Shown here piece by piece: positions 27,827 through 36,013 of a stretch of DNA of 64,000 nt. Origin of the DNA: Cryobacterium aureum (GTDB lineage: Bacteria > Actinomycetota > Actinomycetes > Actinomycetales > Microbacteriaceae). The first letter of the stretch is position 1. Each line of letters opens with the position of its first letter. The translations under genes were made by a program, and so were the position numbers. Below the pieces are notes generated by a model that was given only the letters and a program-made list of their open reading frames with translations, was not told where the DNA came from and ran no database searches. The stretch lies in contig NZ_PPTG01000035.1 in NCBI RefSeq assembly GCF_002954245.1, positions 1,542 through 65,541 on the forward strand, in the 5' to 3' direction.

Positions 27827-29128
27827 CTACTCGGAGTCCTTGTTTGCGTCCTCGATCAATTTCTCAAGATCGGCCAGAAATGTGTCGAGGTCGATAGCGT
27901 CGGTCAGATATTCCTGGAGCAGCTGCTTGCCGGTCACCTGAATTTCAGGGAGATCGCGATACATGGGAGCCGGCTCAGAAATTTTCACGAGGTCGTACAT
28001 CGATGTTTTCCAGGGAGCGTCGATCTTGTCGAAGTGCTCCTCTATGACGGGCAGCTTGCCCCATTCTTCGCCCACGGCAACCTGGATGTCGGACATCATG
28101 GCTTCCTGGATGAACTGCAGGGCGAGTTCCTGATTTTCGGAGGCGCTCGGAACGAGGATTCCGGCCGTGAAACCATAGGATCCGTTTTCGGCAGAGCCGG
28201 GCATTGCCAGTACCACCGAGTTCTCCGCACCGATCGTGGGGATTGCTTCGGGAACGTGTGCGGCGGTTTCCAGTACCATCGGGATGTTGCCGGCGTTGAA
28301 GTTGCTCCGGCCGGCGTCTTTGTTGGAGAAGGTGTCGATGGAAAACACTCCCTCCTCGACGCCCTTCTTCCAGATCTCCAAGACATCGCGCATTTCAGGC
28401 GTGTCGAAAGTGAGAACGTCATCCTCATAGAAGCTTCCCCTGACCGCCTGCTCCACAGCAATCATGGTATTCACGGCGTTTGGACCCCATTGAATCGTCA
28501 TTCCCGGCCGAGTGACCGTACTGCCGTCCCTAAGAGTCATTGCTGCGGCCATGTCGTATAGGTCGTCCCAGGTCTGAGGCGCGGGGATTTCGCCGTCGAC
28601 GCCGACGAGGCCCGCTTCTTCGAAGTAGGACTTGTTGGCGCTGATGTTATAGGTTTCGAGGCCAATCGGGATGGCGAACTGCACGTCGCCCAGTTGGTCG
28701 AAGGACAGCGATTCACCGACAAATTTCTCCTTAGCCGTTGCTCCTTCGAAGAAGTCTGTCTCGTTGAAGTCGATGATCAGGTCCTTGGCCAGAAACTGCA
28801 CGGCTACGGAAGCGCCATCGACGACGACGACGTCCTGGCTGGATTTGCCTTGACTCCATTGGAGGGCGAAGTTCGACAGCGACTGGTTGTCCGGATATTC
28901 AACAACGTTGACCGTGACACCTTCGTTGGCGGCTTCGAAATTGTCCACCATGTCATTCATGTGGAATTTCTCGATCATCCACGCCTGAGCCGCAACGTTG
29001 ATCGAGGTCGACTTCGGCCCAGACTTGGACTCGCCTTTCGAGCCGCCACCTGCGGCACAGCCCGTGGCGACCAGCGCCACCGCCGAGCCGAACGCGATCA
29101 GCATTGCGACTTTGCTTTGCCTTTTCAT
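27827..29128 (-). CDS. Sugar ABC transporter substrate-binding lipoprotein
   Basis: A 433-residue extracellular solute-binding protein of family 1. The N-terminal lipobox LVATGC fixes it to the outer face of the membrane through Cys24. A Gly/Ser/Lys-rich spacer follows, then a typical bilobal domain with VTVNVVEYPDN, DVVVVDGASVA, VQFAIPIGLETYNI, PAPQTWDDLYDMAAAM and FNAGNIPMVLE. SD AAAGG precedes the ATG. It is transcribed after the two permease genes, an uncommon order. No ATPase gene is in the cluster, so an MsiK-type shared ATPase elsewhere is expected. Likely cargo is an oligosaccharide containing amino sugar and/or uronic acid, inferred only from neighbours. Confidence 0.9.
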   Translation of the reverse strand: MKRQSKVAMLIAFGSAVALVATGCAAGGGSKGESKSGPKSTSINVAAQAWMIEKFHMNDMVDNFEAANEGVTVNVVEYPDNQSLSNFALQWSQGKSSQDVVVVDGASVAVQFLAKDLIIDFNETDFFEGATAKEKFVGESLSFDQLGDVQFAIPIGLETYNISANKSYFEEAGLVGVDGEIPAPQTWDDLYDMAAAMTLRDGSTVTRPGMTIQWGPNAVNTMIAVEQAVRGSFYEDDVLTFDTPEMRDVLEIWKKGVEEGVFSIDTFSNKDAGRSNFNAGNIPMVLETAAHVPEAIPTIGAENSVVLAMPGSAENGSYGFTAGILVPSASENQELALQFIQEAMMSDIQVAVGEEWGKLPVIEEHFDKIDAPWKTSMYDLVKISEPAPMYRDLPEIQVTGKQLLQEYLTDAIDLDTFLADLEKLIEDANKDSE

Positions 29129-29195
29129 TGATTCTTACCTTTCGTTTGGGAAACTCATAAAACGGTCCATCGACGGCCAGAGCGGCACAGGTGCA

Positions 29196-30023
29196 TTACC
29201 CCTTGACCGCACCCTGTGCGATTCCAGCCACAATGTGGCGCTGGAAGGCGATGAAGACGATGATGGGCGGAAGCGTGGCCAGCACGATGACGGCCGCGAG
29301 TACTCCGTACTGCCAGACCTCACCCTTTAATAGGGTGAGACCGACCGAGAGCGGCATCGCCGGGGGATCAATGGCAAGCGTTTTGGCCAAGGTGTATTCA
29401 CCCCAGACGTTGTAGCTGGTGATGATCGTGACCAGGACTATGCCATTCCTAGCCATGGGCAGCATGATCCGCCACCATCTGGCGAACACCCCAGCCCCGT
29501 CCATGGTCGCGGATTCTTCGATCTCGTGCGGAATGGCCATGAAGGTCGCCCGCATGATGAGAATGGCGAAAGGCAGGGCAACAGCGACGTTCGGCAGGAT
29601 CAGTCCCAGGTTTGTATTCAGCAAGCCAAGCTCGTTCTCCAGCAGGAACATTGGAACCAGGAGAATGACGAGCGGGACAGTCAGCGTGCCGACAATGGCT
29701 AATAGGAGAATGTTCGCGCCGCGGAATGGAAGCTTGGCGAAGCCATAACCGGCGAGGGAACTGAGTACGACGACTAGGGTGACGGAGACGATAGTGATGA
29801 TAAAGGTGTTTGCGAAATATTCCGCGAAACGACTTTCTGCCACTGCCGCATAGTTTTCCAGCGTCCACTCCTTGGGTAAGAAGCTCTGTGGCACCTGGAA
29901 GATTTCATCTGCTGACTTGAAGGAATTGAGCAGAATGTAAACCAGCGGAGCCAGGAATACGATCGCGAGCAGAAGAAGAACCCCGTGAATCCACAGCCTG
30001 GAAAAAATAGAACCCCTTACCAC
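29196..30023 (-). CDS. Carbohydrate ABC transporter permease (MalG type)
   Basis: A 275-residue inner-membrane permease with six membrane segments. It has the EAA loop EIEESATMDGAGVFARWW ending in MLPMARNG, which docks the ATPase, and the MalG-type start with PLVYILLNSFKSADEIFQ. The GTG at 30023 is the likely start. It pairs with the larger permease gene upstream (15-bp gap) and the binding protein downstream (67-bp gap). The short C-terminus QRHIVAGIAQGAVKG is typical of MalG-type subunits. Confidence 0.92.
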   Translation of the reverse strand: MVRGSIFSRLWIHGVLLLLAIVFLAPLVYILLNSFKSADEIFQVPQSFLPKEWTLENYAAVAESRFAEYFANTFIITIVSVTLVVVLSSLAGYGFAKLPFRGANILLLAIVGTLTVPLVILLVPMFLLENELGLLNTNLGLILPNVAVALPFAILIMRATFMAIPHEIEESATMDGAGVFARWWRIMLPMARNGIVLVTIITSYNVWGEYTLAKTLAIDPPAMPLSVGLTLLKGEVWQYGVLAAVIVLATLPPIIVFIAFQRHIVAGIAQGAVKG

Positions 30024-30038
30024 GACAAGCCTCGCATT

Positions 30039-31058
30039 CTAAGCATTCTTATCTCCGGCCTTGCGAAGGAACAGAAAGTTGAGCACGATCAGTACCAGGA
30101 TGATCAGCCCCAGAATGTAGCCCATAGCCGATGCGTACCCCATATCGAAATACGTGAAGGCCGTGAGATACACCTGCTGATATAACACCAGGGTGCTGGT
30201 TCCTGGGCCGCCATCGGTCATTACCATAGGCTCGACAAAGACCTTGAGGGCATGAAGGATGCCCCAAGTCGCGGTCAAAATGTAGGTCTCTCTCAAGTTC
30301 GGCAGGAGGATATAGAAGATCTTCTTGAAGCCTCGCGCCCCGTCCAACTCGGCGGCTTCCAGGGTGTCCGGATCGATGGACTGCAAGCCGGCGAGAAAGA
30401 GTATGGTCTCAAAACCGATCGTGGCCCATAGGGACAGCGCGATGATTGAGCCCATTGCGGTGTCGCTCTGGCTCAACCATGGTTGGACCAGGAATGGCAG
30501 GTTGAAGACGTCGCCCAACAGGTAGTTGAGAAGGCCATAGTTCGGCTGGAGGATCCATAGAAACACCAGCCCAGCAAGCGAGAGAGGAACAACCAATGGG
30601 ACGAACACGGCGCTTCGGTAGAACGAATTGAAGCGAATTTTCTGGAACAGAAACAAGGCGATGCTGAGCGATGCCACGATCAAGATAATGAAGAAGAAGA
30701 AGCCAAAGACAAACGTGTTTGTCAGGCTCGTGACGAACTGTGGATCCTCGAACGCCGAGACGTAGTTGTCCAGGCCGACGAACGTGGGGTCATCGTCATA
30801 GACGAAGTTGTATTCGGTCAGGCTCATATACCCAGACGACACCAGCGGGTAGAGCATGAAGACGAAGATGAAGAGCAGTGCCGGCAGGATGAACAGAAAG
30901 CCGACCGACCGACCGGTGCGTCGACTCCTGATTTTCTTGCGTCTGACTGCGCCTTGGCCAGCGAGCGGCGGCCGCCTTAGTCTGGGAGGAGACGTTTCTG
31001 TCGCGACGAGGCCCATCGGTCGCTCAGCGCCGAAGCGAGCATAGGGCCCGACTGCCAT
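30039..31058 (-). CDS. Sugar ABC transporter permease (MalF type)
   Basis: A 339-residue inner-membrane permease; after a basic ~50-residue cytoplasmic N-terminus it has six membrane segments beginning VGFLFILPALLFIFVFML. The EAA loop is TLEAAELDGARGFKKIFY ending in LLPNL. SLTEYNFV and FVGLDNYVSAF are typical MalF-family stretches. No strong ribosome site precedes the ATG at 31058; an internal ATG 15 codons later is another possible start. It is the first gene of the long minus-strand transport and catabolic run; the 151-bp leader upstream holds the probable promoter. Confidence 0.9.
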   Translation of the reverse strand: MAVGPYARFGAERPMGLVATETSPPRLRRPPLAGQGAVRRKKIRSRRTGRSVGFLFILPALLFIFVFMLYPLVSSGYMSLTEYNFVYDDDPTFVGLDNYVSAFEDPQFVTSLTNTFVFGFFFFIILIVASLSIALFLFQKIRFNSFYRSAVFVPLVVPLSLAGLVFLWILQPNYGLLNYLLGDVFNLPFLVQPWLSQSDTAMGSIIALSLWATIGFETILFLAGLQSIDPDTLEAAELDGARGFKKIFYILLPNLRETYILTATWGILHALKVFVEPMVMTDGGPGTSTLVLYQQVYLTAFTYFDMGYASAMGYILGLIILVLIVLNFLFLRKAGDKNA

Positions 31059-31159
31059 GGACGGTGTCAGCGTTTAGCTTGACTGCATAGTGCACGAAAT
31101 TCCCCCTGCATATCTGTGGCGAAGTGTGGCGCGTCCGATGATGCGCTTACCTCCGACTG

Positions 31160-31205
31160 TAAGGCAAAAAAGCATACTTATCTAGTGATTGCCAGCCATT
31201 GAGTG
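31160..31205 (-). promoter_or_regulatory. Candidate promoter/operator of the sugar ABC operon
   Basis: On the minus strand this leader reads CACTCAAT, then 13 bases, then TAGATAAGTATGCTTTTTT, an AT-rich block suited to a -10 region about 110 bp upstream of the first permease gene. The CACTCAAT and TAGATA...TATGCTTT elements recur in the same order in front of the second gluconokinase gene. The direct repeat AGTGAT also flanks the site. Confidence 0.35.
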
Positions 31206-31209
31206 ATAC

Positions 31210-32013
31210 TTATTGGTGACCGGGTGACTTTTGGATGAAATCGCCACTCCCGTGCGGAGCAGCCCAGATAGTGCTCATTTCGTCCATGGTCCGTTGCATG
31301 ATGCCCAACATCGAGCGCTGCGCAATATCAGGCGCACCCCGTTGAATGGCGGAGGCGACATCCACGTGCAATTGAAGCGCTTCCTCGTGGGGATGCGTGG
31401 GCATGAGGCCATAGTGCGTACGACCAGCCAACACTTCGGAGATCAGGCTCTCCAGTTTCGCGAACATTTCGTTTCCGGAGCTTGCAAGGACTAGGCGGTG
31501 GAATTGGATATCCAGAGTGAGAAATAACTCTTGGTCACCGGACTCGCCAGCCGCCCACAACCGGCCAGCAAGTCCCATCAGGTCGCTCGCGCTGGAGAGG
31601 GGCGAGCGGAGGGCCGCAAGTCTGGCCGCTTCCGGCTCAATGGCCGTCCGCAGCTCTGTGAGTGATCGCAATTGGGTAATCTGCGCACGTGAAGCCAAAC
31701 GCCACCGAATGACTTGAGGGTCAAAGAGATTCCATTCGCTGGGTGGACGGACCAACACACCAACGCGACGCTTGGATGAAACCAGACCCATCGACTCCAG
31801 CACACGCAGGGTTTCTCGAATAACCGATCGAGAAACCCCGTATTGCCGTTCGATATCTTCAATCTTCATTACCGATCCGGTGGCCAGTGCCTGATCGCAC
31901 AGTGCCAGGCCGAGTTGCTCCAGGACGCGGGCATGGAGGCCTGAGCCGACCGCCGCCGGCACGGCCACCTCGGGGGGGCCGTGCAATTTCTTCGTAGTAT
32001 CTCCCACGTTCAA
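31210..32013 (-). CDS. FadR/GntR family transcriptional regulator
   Basis: A 267-residue regulator. The winged-helix domain (residues ~25-95) has MKIEDIERQYGVSRSVIRE and LRVLESMGLVSSKRRVGVLV. The C-terminal FCD domain follows, with LRTAIEPEAARLAA, TLDIQFHRLVLASSGNEMF and the metal-binding Asp/His pattern. FCD regulators commonly sense uronates, gluconate or other acids, which suits the cluster. The annotated TTG at 32013 has no clear ribosome site; a GTG at 32007 or a leaderless transcript is possible. It is divergent to gntK-galM and upstream of the ABC operon, so it could control both. Confidence 0.88.
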   Translation of the reverse strand: MNVGDTTKKLHGPPEVAVPAAVGSGLHARVLEQLGLALCDQALATGSVMKIEDIERQYGVSRSVIRETLRVLESMGLVSSKRRVGVLVRPPSEWNLFDPQVIRWRLASRAQITQLRSLTELRTAIEPEAARLAALRSPLSSASDLMGLAGRLWAAGESGDQELFLTLDIQFHRLVLASSGNEMFAKLESLISEVLAGRTHYGLMPTHPHEEALQLHVDVASAIQRGAPDIAQRSMLGIMQRTMDEMSTIWAAPHGSGDFIQKSPGHQ

Positions 32014-32019
32014 ATCATA

Positions 32020-32047
32020 TTGGAACCAGCACTCAATTGTTTAGATA
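32020..32047 (+). promoter_or_regulatory. Candidate promoter with embedded operator for gntK2-galM
   Basis: TTGGAA, 16 bases, TAGATA form a plausible sigma-70-type promoter about 60 bp upstream of the gluconokinase ATG. The -35 overlaps the small palindrome TGGAACCA, and CACTCAAT, shared with two other control regions of the cluster, lies inside the spacer, a good position for a repressor. The regulator gene diverges from here. Confidence 0.4.
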
Positions 32048-32108
32048 TGCTTTATTCGTCTTTCCTCACCTGAGGCGGGCGGGAGCCGCAAGAATTGCAG
32101 AGGCGGGC

Positions 32109-32675
32109 ATGAAGCAGACCGAAGAAATTCAATCGATTGTCGTAATGGGAGTCTCTGGCTCTGGCAAGAGCACGGTTGGCGTACTCTTGGCCAGGTCATT
32201 GAACTTCGAGTTCTTCGACGCGGATCGACTACATCCAGCCGACAACATTGCGAAGATGGCGACGGGTCGTGCGCTCACGGATGCCGAGCGGGAGCCATGG
32301 CTGCACGCTGTGGGTGGCTACCTCGCCCACGCACGCAAGTCCGATGGCGGCCTCGTTGTCGCCTGCTCCGCCTTGAGACGGGCGTACCGCGACATTCTCC
32401 GTAAGCATGTTGCCGACGCGTACTTTGTTTTTCTGGATGGAGAACAGGAGATCGTTCAAGATCGAATTGTTCGTCGAGTTCACGATTTCATGCCGCCGTC
32501 TCTGCTCGCATCCCAATTTGAGATCCTTGAGCCGCTTGAAGCCGACGAGTACGGAATCTGCGCCGACATATTGCTGGCCCCACTCGACGTCGTCGACGTG
32601 ATTACAGCCCAGCTCCATCCGACATCGAAGAGACCTGTGGTGATCGCAAAGGGACTCGGTCGGGCTCTCCCATGA
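32109..32675 (+). CDS. gntK: Gluconokinase (second copy)
   Basis: A 188-residue gluconate kinase: P-loop VVMGVSGSGKSTVGVL, FFDADRLHPADNIAKM, GRALTDAEREPWL, VVACSALRRAYRDIL, and the lid VHDFMPPSLLASQFE. It parallels the copy at 20.4 kb but is clearly divergent, so this is not a recent duplication. The ATG at 32109 follows AGGCGGG; the frame remains open upstream to 32037. The stop overlaps the galM start (ATGA). 6-phosphogluconate made here is the substrate of Gnd, encoded two genes downstream on the same strand. Confidence 0.92.
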   Translation: MKQTEEIQSIVVMGVSGSGKSTVGVLLARSLNFEFFDADRLHPADNIAKMATGRALTDAEREPWLHAVGGYLAHARKSDGGLVVACSALRRAYRDILRKHVADAYFVFLDGEQEIVQDRIVRRVHDFMPPSLLASQFEILEPLEADEYGICADILLAPLDVVDVITAQLHPTSKRPVVIAKGLGRALP

Positions 32676-33778
32676 TCAACCTGGCGACGATTGGTACTTT
32701 CACTTTCGGCCATCTGCCCGACGGCCGACCAGTTAAGGCCTTTCGATTGACAAACCAAACCGGTGCACGGGCTGTGATTCTCGCGTATGGCGGAATCCTG
32801 CAGTCATTCGGAACCCTCGACGTCGCGGAAAAATTCGACAATCTTGCCCTCGGATTCCATTCATTGCCAGCCTATCTCAATCAGACCAGATATTTCGGGG
32901 CGGTCATAGGCCGACATGCGGGACGTATCCCGAATGGAATTTTTTACTTAGACGACAAGGAATACCGGGTGCCGTTGAACAGCCCACCGCATAGCAAACA
33001 TGGTGGGTTCTCGGGCTTCGACAAGAAGCTGTGGTCAGCCGAGAGCTTTCGAACATCCAACAGTTCTTGTGTCCGGCTCGAATACACCAGTGCAGACGGT
33101 GAGGAGGGGTACCCGGGAGAACTACGCACAGCAGTCACGTACCGTCTCCTTGACCACGAGGACACCCTGCGTGTGGAGTATGAGGCAACCACTGACCAGC
33201 CAACGATCGTCAGCCTCACGAATCATTCCTATTTCAACTTGGCCGGCGAAGGAAACGGGTCGATCCTCGATCACGAGTTGCGTCTGAACGCAGACCATTA
33301 CCTCCCCATCGGAAAAGATCTCAATCCCCTGGCTGGCCTCGCACCGGTGGCAGGAACATCACTCGACTTCACCTCACCCCATCGCATCGGTGAGAGAATC
33401 AGGGACGATTCGGACCAGATGCGCTGGGGCCGCGGCTACGATCACAACTTTGCTGTCAATGGCGAGCCGAGTGCAATAAACTTTGCTGCCCGGGTCGTTG
33501 AACCAACGTCCCGGCGCACCCTGGAGCTATGGACTACGGAGCCGGACCTCGTCTTCTACACAGCAAATCTCTTGGACGGAAGCATTGTCGGCACTTCAGG
33601 GCGTGCGTACCGGTCGGCAGACGGGTTTGCGCTAGAACCCAAGCGATTCTCTGATCCAAAACATCGCCCGAATTTTCCCGGAAATGTGCTGCGTCCCGGC
33701 GATACCTATCTCTCTACGACCGAATACCGCTTCGCCAGAGTACCCATTGATCTGGATCTCTGGAACGAATCTCGATAG
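32672..33778 (+). CDS. galM: Aldose 1-epimerase (mutarotase)
   Basis: Interconverts the alpha and beta anomers of free aldoses. The 368-residue protein has the family's beta-sandwich motifs: ILAYGGILQSF, VIGRHAGRI, HSKHGGFSGFDKKLW with the substrate His, VSLTNHSYFNLAGEG with the catalytic His, the DHNFAV strand, and FALEPKRFSDPKHRPNFP carrying the catalytic Glu region. It is coupled to the gluconokinase gene by an ATGA overlap. A mutarotase in a sugar-acid cluster suggests that neutral or amino sugars also come in through the transporter. Confidence 0.92.
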   Translation: MINLATIGTFTFGHLPDGRPVKAFRLTNQTGARAVILAYGGILQSFGTLDVAEKFDNLALGFHSLPAYLNQTRYFGAVIGRHAGRIPNGIFYLDDKEYRVPLNSPPHSKHGGFSGFDKKLWSAESFRTSNSSCVRLEYTSADGEEGYPGELRTAVTYRLLDHEDTLRVEYEATTDQPTIVSLTNHSYFNLAGEGNGSILDHELRLNADHYLPIGKDLNPLAGLAPVAGTSLDFTSPHRIGERIRDDSDQMRWGRGYDHNFAVNGEPSAINFAARVVEPTSRRTLELWTTEPDLVFYTANLLDGSIVGTSGRAYRSADGFALEPKRFSDPKHRPNFPGNVLRPGDTYLSTTEYRFARVPIDLDLWNESR

Positions 33779-33876
33779 CGGCATGCCGGTAACCCTCCCG
33801 ACACCGTGATGTATCAAGACACGATCGGCGGGTAGCCTTGTAAGCGGTTGGAAAAATATCAATGCAAGGAGAAAAC

Positions 33877-35334
33877 GTGTCAGAGTCCGTTTCAGCACAG
33901 GCAAATATTGGTGTCGTCGGTCTGGCGGTGATGGGCTCGAACCTCGCACGCAACCTCGCCGGCCGCGAGGGAAACACCGTGGCGGTCTACAACCGCTCCC
34001 CCGAACGAACCCGCCTGCTCACGACCGAGCACCCCGAGGCGAACTTTGTCGCCTCAGAGGACATCGCCGGCTTCGTCGCCTCCCTGACGAAGCCGCGAAC
34101 CGCCATCATTATGGTGCAGGCTGGCCGCGGAACCGACGCCGTCATCTCGCAGCTCTCCGAGCTGTTCGAGCCCGGCGACATTATCGTCGACGGCGGCAAC
34201 GCCGAATTCACCGACACCATCCGTCGCGAAAAGGAACAGAGCGCCAAGGGCCTCAACTTCGTCGGTGCCGGCATCTCCGGTGGCGAAGAGGGTGCCCTCA
34301 ACGGCCCGAGCATCATGCCCGGCGGTTCGGTGGAGGCCTACAAGACCCTCGGCCCCATCCTTGAGTCCATCGCCGCCGTCGTCGACGGTGTGCCCTGCGT
34401 CACCCACATCGGCACCGACGGCGCCGGCCACTTCGTCAAGATGATCCACAATGGCATCGAATACGCTGACATGCAGCTCATCGCCGAAGCCTACGACCTG
34501 CTGCGCAGGGTTGGCGGGCACTCCCCCGAGGCCATCGCCGACGTCTTTACTGACTGGAACAGTGGGGAGCTTAACAGCTACCTGATCGAGATCACCGCGG
34601 AGATTCTGCGCCAGGTTGACGCGAAGACCGGCAAGCCGTTCATCGACGTGGTGCTCGACGAGGCCGGCTCCAAGGGAACGGGCGTCTGGACCGTTCAGAA
34701 CGCGCTCGACCTCGGCGTTCCCGTCGGCGGTATCGCCGAGGCCGTCTTCGCCCGCGCCGTTTCCAGCCACCCGGAGCAGCGCGGTCCCGTGCGCGCGACG
34801 CTCTTGGCCCGGCCCGAAATTGCCATTGTGGGAGACACCTTCCAGGAAGATGTGCGCCAGGCGCTCTACGCCTCGAAGATCGTCGCCTACGCGCAGGGTT
34901 TCGACGCGATCATCGCCGGCGCGAAGAAGTACGGCTGGAGCATCGACAAGGGCGCAATCGCCACTATCTGGCGCGGTGGCTGCATCATTCGCGCTCAGTT
35001 CCTCAACCGCATCGTGGATGCCTACAACAACGACCCGTCCATCCCGAGTCTGCTCGTCGACCCGTACTTCGCCGAGGCCGTTGCCTCCGGTGAGGCAGCC
35101 TGGCGCCGCGTGGTTTCGACCGCAGCGCTGTCGGGCATCCCGGTTCCCGGCTTTGGCTCAAGCCTGAGCTACTTCGACTCGCTCGCAAGTGAACGCCTGC
35201 CGGCCGCCCTGGTGCAGGGTCAACGCGACTTCTTCGGAGCGCACACCTACCACCGCGTGGACATGCCCGGCACCTTCCACACCCTGTGGTCCGGCGACCG
35301 CACCGAGATCGCCACCGAGGCGTCGACGCACTGA
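33877..35334 (+). CDS. gnd: 6-phosphogluconate dehydrogenase (decarboxylating)
   Basis: Oxidises 6-phosphogluconate to ribulose-5-phosphate and CO2 with NADP+. The 485-residue homodimer type shows IGVVGLAVMGSNLARNLA, MVQAGRGTDAVI, VDGGNAEFTDTI, GAGISGGEEGALNGPSIM, FVKMIHNGIEYADMQLI with the catalytic Lys, and the C-terminal HTYHRVDMPGTFHTLW. The GTG at 33877 is chosen for the AAGGAG five bases upstream; an ATG at 33862 is less well placed. Its codon use is strongly GC-biased, like core genes, whereas the sugar genes just before it look more AT-rich, so gnd may be resident and mark the island border. Confidence 0.95.
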   Translation: MSESVSAQANIGVVGLAVMGSNLARNLAGREGNTVAVYNRSPERTRLLTTEHPEANFVASEDIAGFVASLTKPRTAIIMVQAGRGTDAVISQLSELFEPGDIIVDGGNAEFTDTIRREKEQSAKGLNFVGAGISGGEEGALNGPSIMPGGSVEAYKTLGPILESIAAVVDGVPCVTHIGTDGAGHFVKMIHNGIEYADMQLIAEAYDLLRRVGGHSPEAIADVFTDWNSGELNSYLIEITAEILRQVDAKTGKPFIDVVLDEAGSKGTGVWTVQNALDLGVPVGGIAEAVFARAVSSHPEQRGPVRATLLARPEIAIVGDTFQEDVRQALYASKIVAYAQGFDAIIAGAKKYGWSIDKGAIATIWRGGCIIRAQFLNRIVDAYNNDPSIPSLLVDPYFAEAVASGEAAWRRVVSTAALSGIPVPGFGSSLSYFDSLASERLPAALVQGQRDFFGAHTYHRVDMPGTFHTLWSGDRTEIATEASTH

Positions 35335-35348
35335 CAACAGCAGCGTTG

Positions 35349-35407
35349 CCGGCCGGCAGCATCCGTCCCTCCCCCGGGCTGAACGGATGCTGTCGGCCGG
35401 TTTGTTT
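35349..35407 (+). terminator. Rho-independent terminator of gnd
   Basis: An 18-bp stem CCGGCCGGCAGCATCCGT pairs with ACGGATGCTGTCGGCCGG (one G-T wobble), with a 16-nt loop and then TTTGTTT. It lies 15 bp after the gnd stop. Confidence 0.85.
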
Positions 35408-35451
35408 ACACGGGTCGCTTCACACCCACGTCTGGAATACTGGGACTCCCC

Positions 35452-35817
35452 ATGACTGACAAACACCCCGAGCTCTCGGGCTACGAGCCGAACGACAACT
35501 ACCGTCCTCTGCGCGGCAAACACTTCACCGCTATCTTGCGGGTCGCTGTCGTGCTCGGGCTCATCGCCCTGGTGGTGCCGGGTGTGCTCACGACCATGCG
35601 GGTCGCCTCGGACACCGCCGCCAACGCCTGCCTGAGCGCCGTGGCGCAGTACTACCCGTTCGCCGTCGACTACGACGCCCGCTTCGACCTCTCCGGCCCA
35701 GGTGGGTTCGGCTGGCAATGCTACGCGATCGACCAGAACGAGCGGGAAACTTTCGTCACCCCGCTCGGCATCATTCCCGCCGCGCCCCGCCAGATCGTCC
35801 CCGCCACACGCACCTAG
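35452..35817 (+). CDS. Hypothetical protein with one membrane segment
   Basis: A 121-residue protein with a charged N-terminus (YEPNDNYRPLRGKHFTA), one membrane segment (ILRVAVVLGLIALVVPGVL) and an external domain of about 65 residues containing two cysteines (AANACLSAV and FGWQCYAID) that could form a disulfide. I recognise no family. The ATG at 35452 is preceded by GGGACTCCCC, a weak ribosome site. It stands between the gnd terminator and a converging prs gene. GC-rich codon use supports it as a real gene. Confidence 0.65.
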   Translation: MTDKHPELSGYEPNDNYRPLRGKHFTAILRVAVVLGLIALVVPGVLTTMRVASDTAANACLSAVAQYYPFAVDYDARFDLSGPGGFGWQCYAIDQNERETFVTPLGIIPAAPRQIVPATRT

Positions 35818-35946
35818 CGGAACTCTCCCCTGCCGGTCCCGCCGACCCGTGAGTTTCGATGAGTTCGCCCCGCCGAGCAGTGAGTTGCGGCCCGAAAATC
35901 GCCTGGAACGGGCGGGAAGCATCCATTTTTGGCGCAGTTAATGAAC

Positions 35947-35976
35947 GGGAGGCGGCTGCCGCAGCCACCGCCTCCC
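35947..35976. terminator. Hairpin between the hypothetical gene and prs
   Basis: GGGAGGCGG and CCGCCTCCC form a 9-bp stem around a 12-nt loop that can pair internally. It lies in the 196-bp gap between the convergent hypothetical gene and prs, which is otherwise without genes. Confidence 0.6.
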
Positions 35977-36013
35977 GAAACCAGCCACTCGCGGGGCTGG
36001 ATGGTTCTCAGCC

